Both the position numbers and the translations under genes were made by a program. 9,337 bases of DNA from Candidatus Omnitrophota bacterium (GTDB lineage Bacteria > Omnitrophota > Gorgyraeia > Gygaellales > Profunditerraquicolaceae), in assembly GCA_028719265.1 (NCBI GenBank), contig JAQUKF010000019.1, positions 5,035 to 14,371 of the forward strand, given 5' to 3'. Below the pieces are notes generated by a model. That model was given only the letters and a program-made list of their open reading frames with translations. It was not told where the DNA came from and searched no databases. Each line of letters starts with the position of its first letter. The first letter of the stretch is position 1. Below are positions 1 through 7,203 of this stretch, in pieces.

Positions 1-518
1 GCCGGGAGGATATGCGTTTGGAAAGAGAGCTTTTAGCGGATGAGAAGGAAAAGGCGGAGCATCTCATGCTGGTGGACCTGGGAAGGAACGACCTGGGGCG
101 CATAAGCAGGCTGGGCAAGGTCAAGGTGGATGAGTTTATGCGCGTAGAGAAATATTCTCACGTGATGCATCTGGTAAGCAAGGTAAGCGCGGTACTTGAC
201 AAAAAAAGGTTTGATATTTATGATGTGCTGAAAGCCGCATTCCCGGCAGGCACGGTCTCCGGCAGCCCGAAGATCAGGGCGATGGAGATTATTGACGAGC
301 TTGAGAACCTGAAGCGCGTCCTGTATGCCGGTTCGATCGGGTATTTCAGCTTTTCGCACAATATGGATACCTGTATCGCTATCCGCACGATGGTGCTTAA
401 GGGCGGATTTGCCTATGTGCAGGCAGGCGGAGGGATTGTCGCTGATTCTGTTCCGGAGAAGGAGTACCAGGAATCGGTGAACAAGGCCAAGGCCATGATG
501 GAGGCGATCAGGAGATAG
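1..518 (+). CDS. trpE: Anthranilate synthase component I, C-terminal part (5' end outside window)
   Basis: This is the end of the chorismate-binding subunit that makes anthranilate from chorismate, using ammonia supplied by the TrpG glutamine amidotransferase, in the first step of tryptophan synthesis. The frame is open from base 3 and stops with TAG at 516-518, giving about 171 visible residues. An internal ATG at 12 is not the true start, because the residues before it (RED) continue the family consensus. Visible family blocks are EHLMLVDLGRNDLGR (from about nt 57), YSHVMHLVSKV, AFPAGTVSGSPKIRAMEII (chorismate-site region), and GYFSFSHNMDTCIAIRT followed by VQAGGGIVADSVPEKEYQE. This fits the last third of a roughly 490-500 aa TrpE. 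PabB and other chorismate-utilising enzymes share the fold, but the YSHVMH and NMDTCIAIRT wording favours TrpE. The N-terminal feedback-inhibition region is not visible. Confidence 0.9.
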   Translation, partial: REDMRLERELLADEKEKAEHLMLVDLGRNDLGRISRLGKVKVDEFMRVEKYSHVMHLVSKVSAVLDKKRFDIYDVLKAAFPAGTVSGSPKIRAMEIIDELENLKRVLYAGSIGYFSFSHNMDTCIAIRTMVLKGGFAYVQAGGGIVADSVPEKEYQESVNKAKAMMEAIRR

Positions 519-521
519 TAA

Positions 522-616
522 AGCCCCTTAACGCATCTCTTATCGAGAGAGACCGGGTTAAGCGGCTAAATCCGCGCATTGGTTTATTAGAACTTCTACG
601 TTCATAAGTCAGGCGC
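522..616 (+). promoter_or_regulatory. Structured leader upstream of rpsP (two potential stem-loops)
   Basis: The 119-bp gap between trpE and rpsP has clear folding potential. Stem 1 pairs 522-532 with 557-567: ten base pairs with a single C-C mismatch. It encloses a 5-bp hairpin, TCTCT (536-540) with AGAGA (546-550), around the loop TATCG. Stem 2 pairs GCGC 574-577 with 613-616 and encloses TTAT/GAAC (584-593) with GTTC/ATAA (600-607), with a two-base bulge. Neither stem has a T-run, so this is not an ordinary terminator. A strong ribosome site, AAAGGAGG (623-630), follows directly. A convincing -35/-10 pair was not found. It could be an autoregulatory ribosomal-protein leader or another cis-regulatory RNA. 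The function is unassigned and the pairing was done by eye. Confidence 0.4.
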
Positions 617-637
617 TCATTTAAAGGAGGCAATACA

Positions 638-874
638 ATGGCAGTACGTATCCGTTTAAGAAGGATCGGGAAGAACCCCAAAGGCAAGCCGCATTTTCGC
701 GTTACCGCTTTCGATGAACATAAGGGGCGCGACAGCCGGGCGATCGAAGAATTAGGTTATTACAAGCCGGCAACCGGAGAGGCGGTATTGAAAAAAGAGA
801 AGATCTGCGCCTGGGTAAAGAACGGCGCGCAGTTATCCGAGACCGTTAAGAATTTATTGAAAAAGAACAAATAA
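638..874 (+). CDS. rpsP: 30S ribosomal protein S16 (bS16)
   Basis: This is a small-subunit ribosomal protein that binds 16S rRNA and helps assemble the 5' and central domains of the 30S particle. Its 78 residues match the family's usual 75-90. The N-terminus AVRIRLRRIGKNPKGKPHF and the block RDSRAIEELGYYKP are the characteristic S16 signatures, and the C-terminus is lysine-rich. The start is fixed by AAAGGAGG at 623-630, seven bases before the ATG. It lies 11 bp ahead of yajC and so appears to be co-transcribed with Sec accessory genes, rather than with its common partners rimM, trmD and rplS. The preceding structured leader may control it. Confidence 0.95.
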   Translation: MAVRIRLRRIGKNPKGKPHFRVTAFDEHKGRDSRAIEELGYYKPATGEAVLKKEKICAWVKNGAQLSETVKNLLKKNK

Positions 875-885
875 AGGAGATCGAT

Positions 886-1173
886 ATGCCACAGCAAGCC
901 GCAGTTAATCCATTGGTACAGCTTTTCCCGCTACTTTTAATTTTTGTCATTTTTTATTTCCTGCTCATCCGTCCGCAAAAGCAAAAGGAGAAAGAGCATC
1001 AGAAGATGCTGACAGGGATCGCCAAGAATGACGAAGTGGTTACTTTCGGAGGCATACACGGAACGGTGGTCAATGTGAAGGAGAAAACCCTTATCTTGCG
1101 CATAGACGAGAATGTGAAGATGGAGATCGAGAAGAACAGTATCTCTTACATCAAAAATCCCAAGAACGCCTAA
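886..1173 (+). CDS. yajC: Sec translocon accessory subunit YajC
   Basis: YajC is a small single-span inner-membrane protein that associates with SecDF next to the SecYEG channel. The 95 residues show a hydrophobic N-terminal helix at about residues 10-30. It is followed by the family signature LLIRPQKQKEKEHQKML, then a small basic and acidic cytoplasmic domain containing GDEVVTFGGIHG-type sequence (here NDEVVTFGGIHGTV). An AGGAG Shine-Dalgarno at 875-879, right after the rpsP stop codon, sets the ATG. The gene sits 18 bp upstream of secDF, the standard yajC-secD-secF order, which supports the assignment. Confidence 0.95.
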   Translation: MPQQAAVNPLVQLFPLLLIFVIFYFLLIRPQKQKEKEHQKMLTGIAKNDEVVTFGGIHGTVVNVKEKTLILRIDENVKMEIEKNSISYIKNPKNA

Positions 1174-1191
1174 GACAGGAGCCCGTAATTC

Positions 1192-3393
1192 ATGGATAGA
1201 AAGCTGATCTACAAGATACTGCTGGTTATCGGAGTAGTAGGGTTGTTTTCCTATTACGCCTTTCCTTTGGACAAACGCATCAACCTCGGGCTTGACCTGC
1301 AGGGCGGGATGCACCTTTTGCTGAAGGTTGATACCGCCCATCTGGAAGGAGAGGCAAAACTCGATGCCTGTGACCGGGCGGTAGAGGTGATCCGTAACCG
1401 CATAGATGAGTTTGGGGTCAGGGAGACTTCTATCCAGAAGCAGGGAGAGGATGAGATCGTGGTGCAGTTGCCCGGGGTTACCGACCGCCAGCGCGCTATA
1501 GATATTATCGGCAAGACCGCGATGCTGGAGTTCAAGATAGTTTCGGATGATCCGGCCAGGCTAAAAGACGCCTTGGCCGGTAATGTCCCGGAAGGCTACG
1601 AACTGAAATATACCCTGGATGACAATATGCCGCTTTTGATCGAAAAGAAGGCGGCGTTGACGGGGGATGCGCTTACGAACGCAGAGGTGCGTTTTGACCA
1701 GAGCCAGTTCAACGAACCGATCGTTGCTTTGAAATTCAACCCGGAAGGGGCAAAGAAATTTGCCGAGGTTACCGCCGCCAACGTAGGCAGAAGCCTGGCG
1801 ATAGTGTTGGATGGAAAGGTGCAATCCGCGCCCCGCATAAGGGAGGCAATTCCTTCGGGAGAGGCGGTGATTACCGGCAGATTTGACGCGGAGGCGGCGC
1901 AGGACCTGGCGTTGGTCTTGAGGGTAGGCGCACTGCCCGCTCCTATGCATGTCGAGGAGGAGCGTACCGTAGGGCCATTGCTCGGCCAGGATTCCATCAA
2001 TAAAGGAGTGAAAGCCTGTACGATCGGATGCTGCCTTGTTTTTATCTTTATGTTTTGTTATTACCTGCTTGCCGGCTTCATCAGCGATATCGCGCTCCTG
2101 TTGAACTTGATAATAATCCTTGGAGGGCTTGGTCTATTGCCTTCGCTTTTTCCGGGTGTTTCGGCTACTTTGACCCTGCCGGGGATCGCCGGTATAGCGT
2201 TATCCCTGGGTATGGCCGTGGATGCAAATGTTTTGATCAACGAACGGATAAGGGAGGAACTGGCCATAGGAAGGAATTTGCGCGCCGCCATAAATAACGG
2301 TTATTCCCGGGCTTTCAGCGCAATATTTGATTCCAACCTTACTACCTTGATCGCGGCTTTCTTGCTGTTCCAGTTCGGGACGGGTCCTATACGCGGTTTT
2401 GCGGTTACTTTAACTATCGGTTTGTTGGCCAGCATGTTCACGGCTATCGTGGTTACCCGGGTGATATTCGAGGTACTGCTTAAACTGGGCTGGATCAAGA
2501 GTTTGCCGATGCTCAAGATAATCGGCGATACCAAACTGGATTTTATCAGCAAGAGAAAGATCTTTTACGCGCTTTCCATTATCCTGATCGCAGCGGGAGC
2601 ATTTTCGTATATCAAGAAAGGGCCGGCGGTTTACGGGATCGACTTTGCCGGGGGACAGCTGCAGGAATATGGATTTAAAAACGCCCCTTCCATAGATAAA
2701 GTCAGGGATGTGCTTAAGGATATAGGCCTGGCGGATGCCAGTATCCAGCAGTTCAAGGATAACCCCAAGGTGGTGTTGATAAGGACGTCGGAAGACAAGA
2801 ACCAGATGCTTACCGATAAGCTGAACGAGGTTTTCCCGGGCGAGGATATCCAGATCTTAAGGATAGAGCGCGTAGGCCCGGTCGCCGGCAAGAACTTAAA
2901 GACCAAGGCCATCCTTGCGCTCTTCTGGTCGCTGGTGGGTATTTTGGTATATGTAAGCTTCAGGTTCAAGCATGTCAATTTTGCCGTTGCCGGCGTCATC
3001 GCCCTTTTGCATGACGTTTTAGTGTCAATGGGGTTTTTGGTAATGACGAACCGCCAGATAGACCTGCTCAGTATCACGGCTTTTCTTACCATCGCAGGTT
3101 ATTCTATCAATGATACTATAGTGATATATGACCGGGTGCGTGAAAATACCCGTCTTTACCGCAAGCTTTCCCTAAAGGAGCTGATTAATTTGAGCGTAAA
3201 CCAGACGCTTGGCCGGACCCTGCTCACTTCCGGGGTGACCCTTCTGGTGGTCGTCGCCTTCCTTTTTTACGGAGGGGAGGTTTTGAGTAACTTTGCCTTT
3301 GCTTTATTGGTGGGTTTTATCGCCGGCACATATTCTACGGTGTTTATTGCCTCTCCGCTGGTACTTGCCTGGAGCCGCAGGGGAGCCAGATAG
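1192..3393 (+). CDS. secDF: Fused protein translocase subunit SecDF
   Basis: SecD and SecF are joined in one 733-residue polypeptide of the RND superfamily. It uses the proton gradient to pull exported proteins off the SecYEG channel on the far side of the membrane. The SecD half has a first membrane helix (about 6-25), the LGLDLQGGMHLLLKVD block, a large periplasmic head (about 60-255), and helices 2-6 containing GMAVDANVLINERIREE. The SecF half begins near residue 448, with YGIDFAGGQLQEYGF, a second periplasmic domain (about 480-560) and helices 8-12. Residues corresponding to the proton-relay residues of Thermus SecDF are present: D344 (VDANV), D641 (SINDTIVIYDR) and R675 (GRTLLTS). The start is supported by AGGAG at 1177-1181. 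A strong terminator follows the stop codon. Fused SecDF occurs in several phyla and is not itself unusual. Confidence 0.97.
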   Translation: MDRKLIYKILLVIGVVGLFSYYAFPLDKRINLGLDLQGGMHLLLKVDTAHLEGEAKLDACDRAVEVIRNRIDEFGVRETSIQKQGEDEIVVQLPGVTDRQRAIDIIGKTAMLEFKIVSDDPARLKDALAGNVPEGYELKYTLDDNMPLLIEKKAALTGDALTNAEVRFDQSQFNEPIVALKFNPEGAKKFAEVTAANVGRSLAIVLDGKVQSAPRIREAIPSGEAVITGRFDAEAAQDLALVLRVGALPAPMHVEEERTVGPLLGQDSINKGVKACTIGCCLVFIFMFCYYLLAGFISDIALLLNLIIILGGLGLLPSLFPGVSATLTLPGIAGIALSLGMAVDANVLINERIREELAIGRNLRAAINNGYSRAFSAIFDSNLTTLIAAFLLFQFGTGPIRGFAVTLTIGLLASMFTAIVVTRVIFEVLLKLGWIKSLPMLKIIGDTKLDFISKRKIFYALSIILIAAGAFSYIKKGPAVYGIDFAGGQLQEYGFKNAPSIDKVRDVLKDIGLADASIQQFKDNPKVVLIRTSEDKNQMLTDKLNEVFPGEDIQILRIERVGPVAGKNLKTKAILALFWSLVGILVYVSFRFKHVNFAVAGVIALLHDVLVSMGFLVMTNRQIDLLSITAFLTIAGYSINDTIVIYDRVRENTRLYRKLSLKELINLSVNQTLGRTLLTSGVTLLVVVAFLFYGGEVLSNFAFALLVGFIAGTYSTVFIASPLVLAWSRRGAR

Positions 3394-3406
3394 GAAGCGG
3401 TATAAG

Positions 3407-3442
3407 AAAGGGGCGTTTCAGCCGGCTGAAACGCCCCTTTTT
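3407..3442 (+). terminator. Rho-independent terminator after secDF
   Basis: A perfect inverted repeat pairs 3407-3423 with 3424-3440 (17 bp per arm, GC-rich core GGGGCG/CGCCCC). It runs into TTTTT at 3438-3442 and starts 14 bp after the secDF stop codon. The central bases must open to form a small loop. The left arm begins with A residues, so the reverse strand also reads as a terminator, although no convergent gene is present. It should end the rpsP-yajC-secDF transcript. It lies only 12 bp before the next start codon, which is discussed under findings. Confidence 0.9.
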
Positions 3443-3454
3443 GCTTGATGAGCG

Positions 3455-5359
3455 ATGTTTAGATCATTTAAGTTGTACGCCAGCCAAAATATAGTCCCTG
3501 AAGAGCTGAATAAGACCCTGGTTGATTTCGGGTATAAGCGGCATGAGCAGGTATCCGCGGAGGGTGATTTCAGCCGGCGCGGAGGGATAGTCGATATATT
3601 CCCTTTTTCATTTGAGCTGCCGGTCAGGATAGAGTTTGACAACGAAAAGATAATTTCCGTCAAAGCATTTAATCCTGACAACGGCCAGCCGCTCTGGCAG
3701 CATAATATAGTCATTATCCTGCCGCACAGGCCTTCGGGTTCCAGGACCGGCGCCTTCAGCGAAGAATTCCCCTTAAAGAACTTTGTGGATCTGAATGCCG
3801 GTGATCTCGTAGTGCATAACCAGCATGGTATCGGAAGGTTCCTGGGAATGCAGAAGATCAAGACTGCCGCCGGAAACAAGGACCATTTAGTGATAGAATA
3901 CGACCGCAACGAGAAGTTGTTTGTTCCGGTTGATTCCATGCACCTGGTGCAGAAATATATCGCTTTCCATGCGCGCAGGCCAAAACTTTACCGTCTCGGG
4001 AACAAGGAATGGCAGAGGGTCAAGGAGCGGGCGCGCAAAGGCATCGCTAAACTGGCCTGGGAGTTGTTAAGCCTGCAGGCGATGCGTATGGCGGGAAAGG
4101 GATTCAAATTCTCCAGGGATACCCAGTGGCAGGCCGATTTCGAGAAGACCTTTCCTTATAAAGAGACGCCGGATCAGGCAAAGGCGATGGAGGAGGTAAA
4201 GCGCGACATGGAGTCGCCCAAGTCCATGGACCGCCTGCTTTGCGGGGATGTAGGTTATGGAAAGACGGAGGTTGCCATGCGCGCGGCTTTTAAGGCGGTG
4301 ATGGACGACAAGCAGGTAGCGTATCTTGTGCCTACTACGATCCTGGCCGAGCAGCATTATAAAAACTTTACTATGCGCCTGAAGGATTTCCCTTTAAGAG
4401 TGGAGATGCTTTCCCGCTTCAGGACCCCCGCGGAGCAAAACGGGATCATCAAAGGTCTTTCCGAGGGAAGGGTGGATATCGTTATCGGTACACATAGGTT
4501 GTTGTCGGCCGATGTGAATTTCAAGAACTTAGGGTTGGTTATTGTCGATGAAGAACAGCGGTTTGGGGTCAAGGCCAAGGAACAGTTGAAGAAGCTTAAG
4601 ACCTGTATAGATGTAATGGTCTTGACTGCCACCCCCATCCCGCGCACTTTGTATATGAGCCTGATGGGAGCGAAGGATTTCTCAGTGATCAATACGCCTC
4701 CCCAAAATAGGTTGCCTATTAAAACAGTTGTGGTAGAATATGATACGGATTTGATCGCTCAGGCGATCAGGCGCGAATTGTCCAGGGGAGGCCAGGTATT
4801 TTTCCTGCATAACCGCATCCTTGACCTGGAAAAGGTCAAGGAGAGGATTGCCAGGGGGCTGGATAACGGCGTAAGAATAGCCTCGGCTCACGGTCAGATG
4901 CCCGCGAGAGAGCTGGAACAGGTGATGTCGGATTTTATAAGCGGGAATATCGATGTGCTGGTTTCCACGATGATCATCGAATCCGGAATCGACATCCCCA
5001 ATGCCAACACTATTATTGTAAATAACGCGCATTGTTTCGGCCTGGCCGATCTGCATCAGCTGCGCGGCAGGGTGGGCAGGTTCGATCGTCCGGCCTACGC
5101 CTATTTCCTGACCGGCCGCAACGAGGTGATGGATACGGCGGCAAGGAAACGGCTCCAGGCCATAGAGGAGCACAGCGGATTGGGATCCGGTTTTAATATC
5201 GCCATGGAAGACCTCGAGATACGGGGGGCGGGCAACCTCCTGGGCCAGGAGCAGCATGGGTTTATCGTAGCCGTCGGGTTTGACCTTTATTGCCGCCTTT
5301 TAAAAGAGGCGATTGCCAATTTCAAGAAAGCAGGTGTTTTTAATGAAGCGCTTAATTAA
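3455..5359 (+). CDS. mfd: Short Mfd-type transcription-repair coupling translocase lacking N-terminal, linker and C-terminal domains
   Basis: This is a superfamily 2 DNA translocase of the Mfd family. Full-length Mfd (about 1,150 aa) pushes stalled RNA polymerase off DNA and recruits UvrA. This protein has only 634 residues. Residues 1-95 match the end of the UvrB-like module (GDFSRRGGIVDIFPF, PVRIEFDNEKI). Next come the RNA-polymerase interaction domain (about 113-180, DLVVHNQHGIGRFLGM, with KLFVPVDSMHLVQKY) and the two helicase lobes: Walker A GDVGYGKTE (264-272), DEEQRFG (365-371), TATPIPRT (391-398), QLRGRVGR (535-542) and the translocation-motif end GNLLGQEQHGF. The protein ends just after FDLYCRLLKEAI, where normal Mfd enters its autoinhibitory D7 domain. 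D1a, D2 (UvrA binding) and D3 are also absent. An in-frame TGA at 3449-3451 rules out a longer start, and no Shine-Dalgarno is visible. It overlaps the next gene by 17 bp. RecG is excluded by the Mfd-type interaction domain. Confidence 0.88.
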   Translation: MFRSFKLYASQNIVPEELNKTLVDFGYKRHEQVSAEGDFSRRGGIVDIFPFSFELPVRIEFDNEKIISVKAFNPDNGQPLWQHNIVIILPHRPSGSRTGAFSEEFPLKNFVDLNAGDLVVHNQHGIGRFLGMQKIKTAAGNKDHLVIEYDRNEKLFVPVDSMHLVQKYIAFHARRPKLYRLGNKEWQRVKERARKGIAKLAWELLSLQAMRMAGKGFKFSRDTQWQADFEKTFPYKETPDQAKAMEEVKRDMESPKSMDRLLCGDVGYGKTEVAMRAAFKAVMDDKQVAYLVPTTILAEQHYKNFTMRLKDFPLRVEMLSRFRTPAEQNGIIKGLSEGRVDIVIGTHRLLSADVNFKNLGLVIVDEEQRFGVKAKEQLKKLKTCIDVMVLTATPIPRTLYMSLMGAKDFSVINTPPQNRLPIKTVVVEYDTDLIAQAIRRELSRGGQVFFLHNRILDLEKVKERIARGLDNGVRIASAHGQMPARELEQVMSDFISGNIDVLVSTMIIESGIDIPNANTIIVNNAHCFGLADLHQLRGRVGRFDRPAYAYFLTGRNEVMDTAARKRLQAIEEHSGLGSGFNIAMEDLEIRGAGNLLGQEQHGFIVAVGFDLYCRLLKEAIANFKKAGVFNEALN

Positions 5360-6254
5360 GTTTGCCATTCCGGTACTTTTGTTGTTATCTTGCGTTTCCG
5401 CAGCTTACGCCGAGGACAAGATCGTGGCAGTGGTAAACAATGAGATTATTACCCAAAAAGACCTTAATGATTTTCTGAATTTTACGCGTATGCAGTACGC
5501 GCGCCAGATGAGCGGCAAAGAGCTGGAAGAGAAGGTGAATTCGGCCAAACCCGGGCTTCTGCAGCGTTTGATCGAAGACAGGATTATGCTGCAGCGGGCA
5601 AAGGCCGAGAAGGTGACGGTTGAGCCGTCCAGGATAAAAGCCAAGATAAATGAGATCAAGAAGCATTATACCCTGGAGTCCGATTTTGAGCATGATCTGG
5701 GCAGGCAGGGCCTGGTCCAGGCGGACCTGGAAAACAAGATACGCGAACAGATGCTCACCTTCGGCATTATCGAGAAAGAGGTGCGCGACAAGATAATAAT
5801 CCGTCCCGAAGAGGTTACTGATTTTTACGAGCAGAATAAAAGCAAATTCATAAAGCCGCAGGAGAGGGTGCTTACGGTTGTCACTTTGCAGGATGAAGAT
5901 TCCGCAAAATCGCTGAGTTCCGCTTTGCGCCAGGGAGGCAAGCTTCAGGACCTGGCCGGGAATTACAGTTTCACGGCAAACAACCTTTCCGTTTCCAAGG
6001 GAGAGGACCTGCGCGGAGAGATCGAGAACACGGTATTTAAGTTGGGGCTTTACGATGTATCCGAACCGGTAAAGATCGACGACCAGTATTATATATTCAT
6101 ACTGGACGAGATCATCGAAAGCAGGCAGATGGACCTTTCCGAATCCCAGGAGGGGGTTCGCGCTTACCTATTCGATAAAAAACTGCAGGAGAAGTTGAAC
6201 AGTTGGTTAGATGGGCTTAAAAAACAATCCTACATTAAAATCCTCGAAAATTAG
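5343..6254 (+). CDS. SurA/PrsA-like periplasmic peptidyl-prolyl isomerase or chaperone
   Basis: This is a predicted exported folding factor for envelope proteins. I chose the ATG at 5343 because it follows AGGTG (5332-5336) with a six-base gap and gives a clean signal peptide: MKRLIK, a hydrophobic core (about 7-19), and cleavage after AYA (residue 23). The 303-aa protein then shows a SurA_N-type opening (DKIVAVVNNEIITQKDL) and a helical chaperone region to about residue 150, including LLQRLIEDRIMLQRAKAEKV. A single parvulin-like domain follows (about 155-260). The parvulin part is poorly conserved and lacks the usual H in the ARHIL strand, so isomerase activity is doubtful and a chaperone role more likely. 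LLSC within the signal could alternatively act as a weak lipobox, making it a PrsA-like lipoprotein. It overlaps mfd by 17 bp and pdxA by 44 bp. Confidence 0.85.
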   Translation: MKRLIKFAIPVLLLLSCVSAAYAEDKIVAVVNNEIITQKDLNDFLNFTRMQYARQMSGKELEEKVNSAKPGLLQRLIEDRIMLQRAKAEKVTVEPSRIKAKINEIKKHYTLESDFEHDLGRQGLVQADLENKIREQMLTFGIIEKEVRDKIIIRPEEVTDFYEQNKSKFIKPQERVLTVVTLQDEDSAKSLSSALRQGGKLQDLAGNYSFTANNLSVSKGEDLRGEIENTVFKLGLYDVSEPVKIDDQYYIFILDEIIESRQMDLSESQEGVRAYLFDKKLQEKLNSWLDGLKKQSYIKILEN

Positions 6255-7203
6255 GGTAGGCATTACCATAGGGGATCCCGCAGGGATAGGCCCGGCCATT
6301 ACCATTAAGGCGCTTAAGTCTTTAAGGGGTAAAGCCGATTTTACGGTTATCGGGGATAAGTATGTTCTCTCCAGGGCTGCCGGCCTCCTGCATACAAATA
6401 CTCCTCCTTTTAGACTTCTTGATCTAAATAATATAAAGAACAGGAATTTTGTTTTTGGCAAGATTAGTCCGTTTAACGGCAGGGCCAGCCTGGAGTATCT
6501 TGAAGCGGCGGCCGAACTGCTTAAGCACAAACAGCTCGATTGTTTGGTTACCTGCCCGGTATCGAAAGAAGCAATCAGCATGTCCGGACCAAGGTTTTTC
6601 GGGCATACGGAATATCTGGCCGCTAAATTTAAGCGTAAACAACCCGTCATGATGTTAATTAATAAGAGATTCAGGTTCAGTCTGGTCACGAGGCATATAC
6701 CACTCAGGGATGTATCCGAAAAGATCAGCCGGCGAAAAGTAAAAGATAATATTTTGGTTACAGTTAAAGGCCTAAAGGATTTATTCCTGATTGCCAGGCC
6801 CAGGATTGTTGTATGCGGGATCAATCCCCATGCTTCCGACAACGGATTGATCGGCATGGACGAGTTGAGGATGATCAAGCCGGCAGTCAATTCTTTGAAG
6901 GGAAGGTGCCTGGGGGCGAGCGTGAGCGGGCCGGTATCTGCGGATATAGCGATAGCCGATTCAGCCAGGGGTGAATTTGATTGTGTAATTGCATTATATC
7001 ATGACCAGGCGTTGATCCCGCTCAAACTCACTGGTTTTAACAGCGGGGTTAACCTTACCCTGGGTCTTCCTTTTGTGCGCACGTCTCCTCTTCACGGCAC
7101 CGCTTTTGACCTGGCGAAAAAACCCGTCTTGGCCAATTCCGGTTCCCTGCTTGCCGCAATTAAACTTGCCATAACATGCACATCAAACCAAAGAAAAGCC
7201 TAG
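6211..7203 (+). CDS. pdxA: 4-hydroxythreonine-4-phosphate dehydrogenase PdxA
   Basis: PdxA oxidises 4-phosphohydroxy-L-threonine with NAD(P)+. The product decarboxylates to the aminoketone that PdxJ condenses with deoxyxylulose phosphate in DXP-dependent vitamin B6 synthesis. The 330 residues match the family length (329 in E. coli). Visible motifs are GITIGDPAGIGPAI (17-30), the three metal-binding histidines H162 (RHIPLRD), H207 (NPHASDNG) and H264 (YHDQALIPLK), and the C-terminal block VNLTLGLPFVRTSPLHGTAFDLA. E. coli uses H166, H211 and H266, so the spacing is kept. The ATG at 6211 is the only ATG near the N-terminus. It lies inside the preceding gene (44-bp overlap) with no visible Shine-Dalgarno, which suggests translational coupling. 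PdxA2-type kinase-pathway homologues share the fold and cannot be fully excluded. Confidence 0.93.
   Translation: MGLKNNPTLKSSKIRVGITIGDPAGIGPAITIKALKSLRGKADFTVIGDKYVLSRAAGLLHTNTPPFRLLDLNNIKNRNFVFGKISPFNGRASLEYLEAAAELLKHKQLDCLVTCPVSKEAISMSGPRFFGHTEYLAAKFKRKQPVMMLINKRFRFSLVTRHIPLRDVSEKISRRKVKDNILVTVKGLKDLFLIARPRIVVCGINPHASDNGLIGMDELRMIKPAVNSLKGRCLGASVSGPVSADIAIADSARGEFDCVIALYHDQALIPLKLTGFNSGVNLTLGLPFVRTSPLHGTAFDLAKKPVLANSGSLLAAIKLAITCTSNQRKA

Noticed and set aside
531..560. CTCTTATCGAGAGAG resembles the opening of a SAM-I riboswitch.
   Set aside because: The required core (GAGGGA, GGCCC, the GAA and GGCAAC blocks) does not follow, and the downstream gene is rpsP, not a methionine-pathway gene. 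Only the first hairpin looks similar.
5313..5342. Upstream TTG start for the SurA-like gene.
   Set aside because: It would add ten residues in front of a clean signal peptide and deepen the overlap with mfd. The ATG at 5343 has a properly spaced AGGTG.
6207..6890. Long antisense open frame opposite pdxA, and similar ones opposite secDF, mfd and rsmA.
   Set aside because: They mirror well-identified genes, show no family motifs and have no ribosome sites, so they are shadows of the sense coding pattern.
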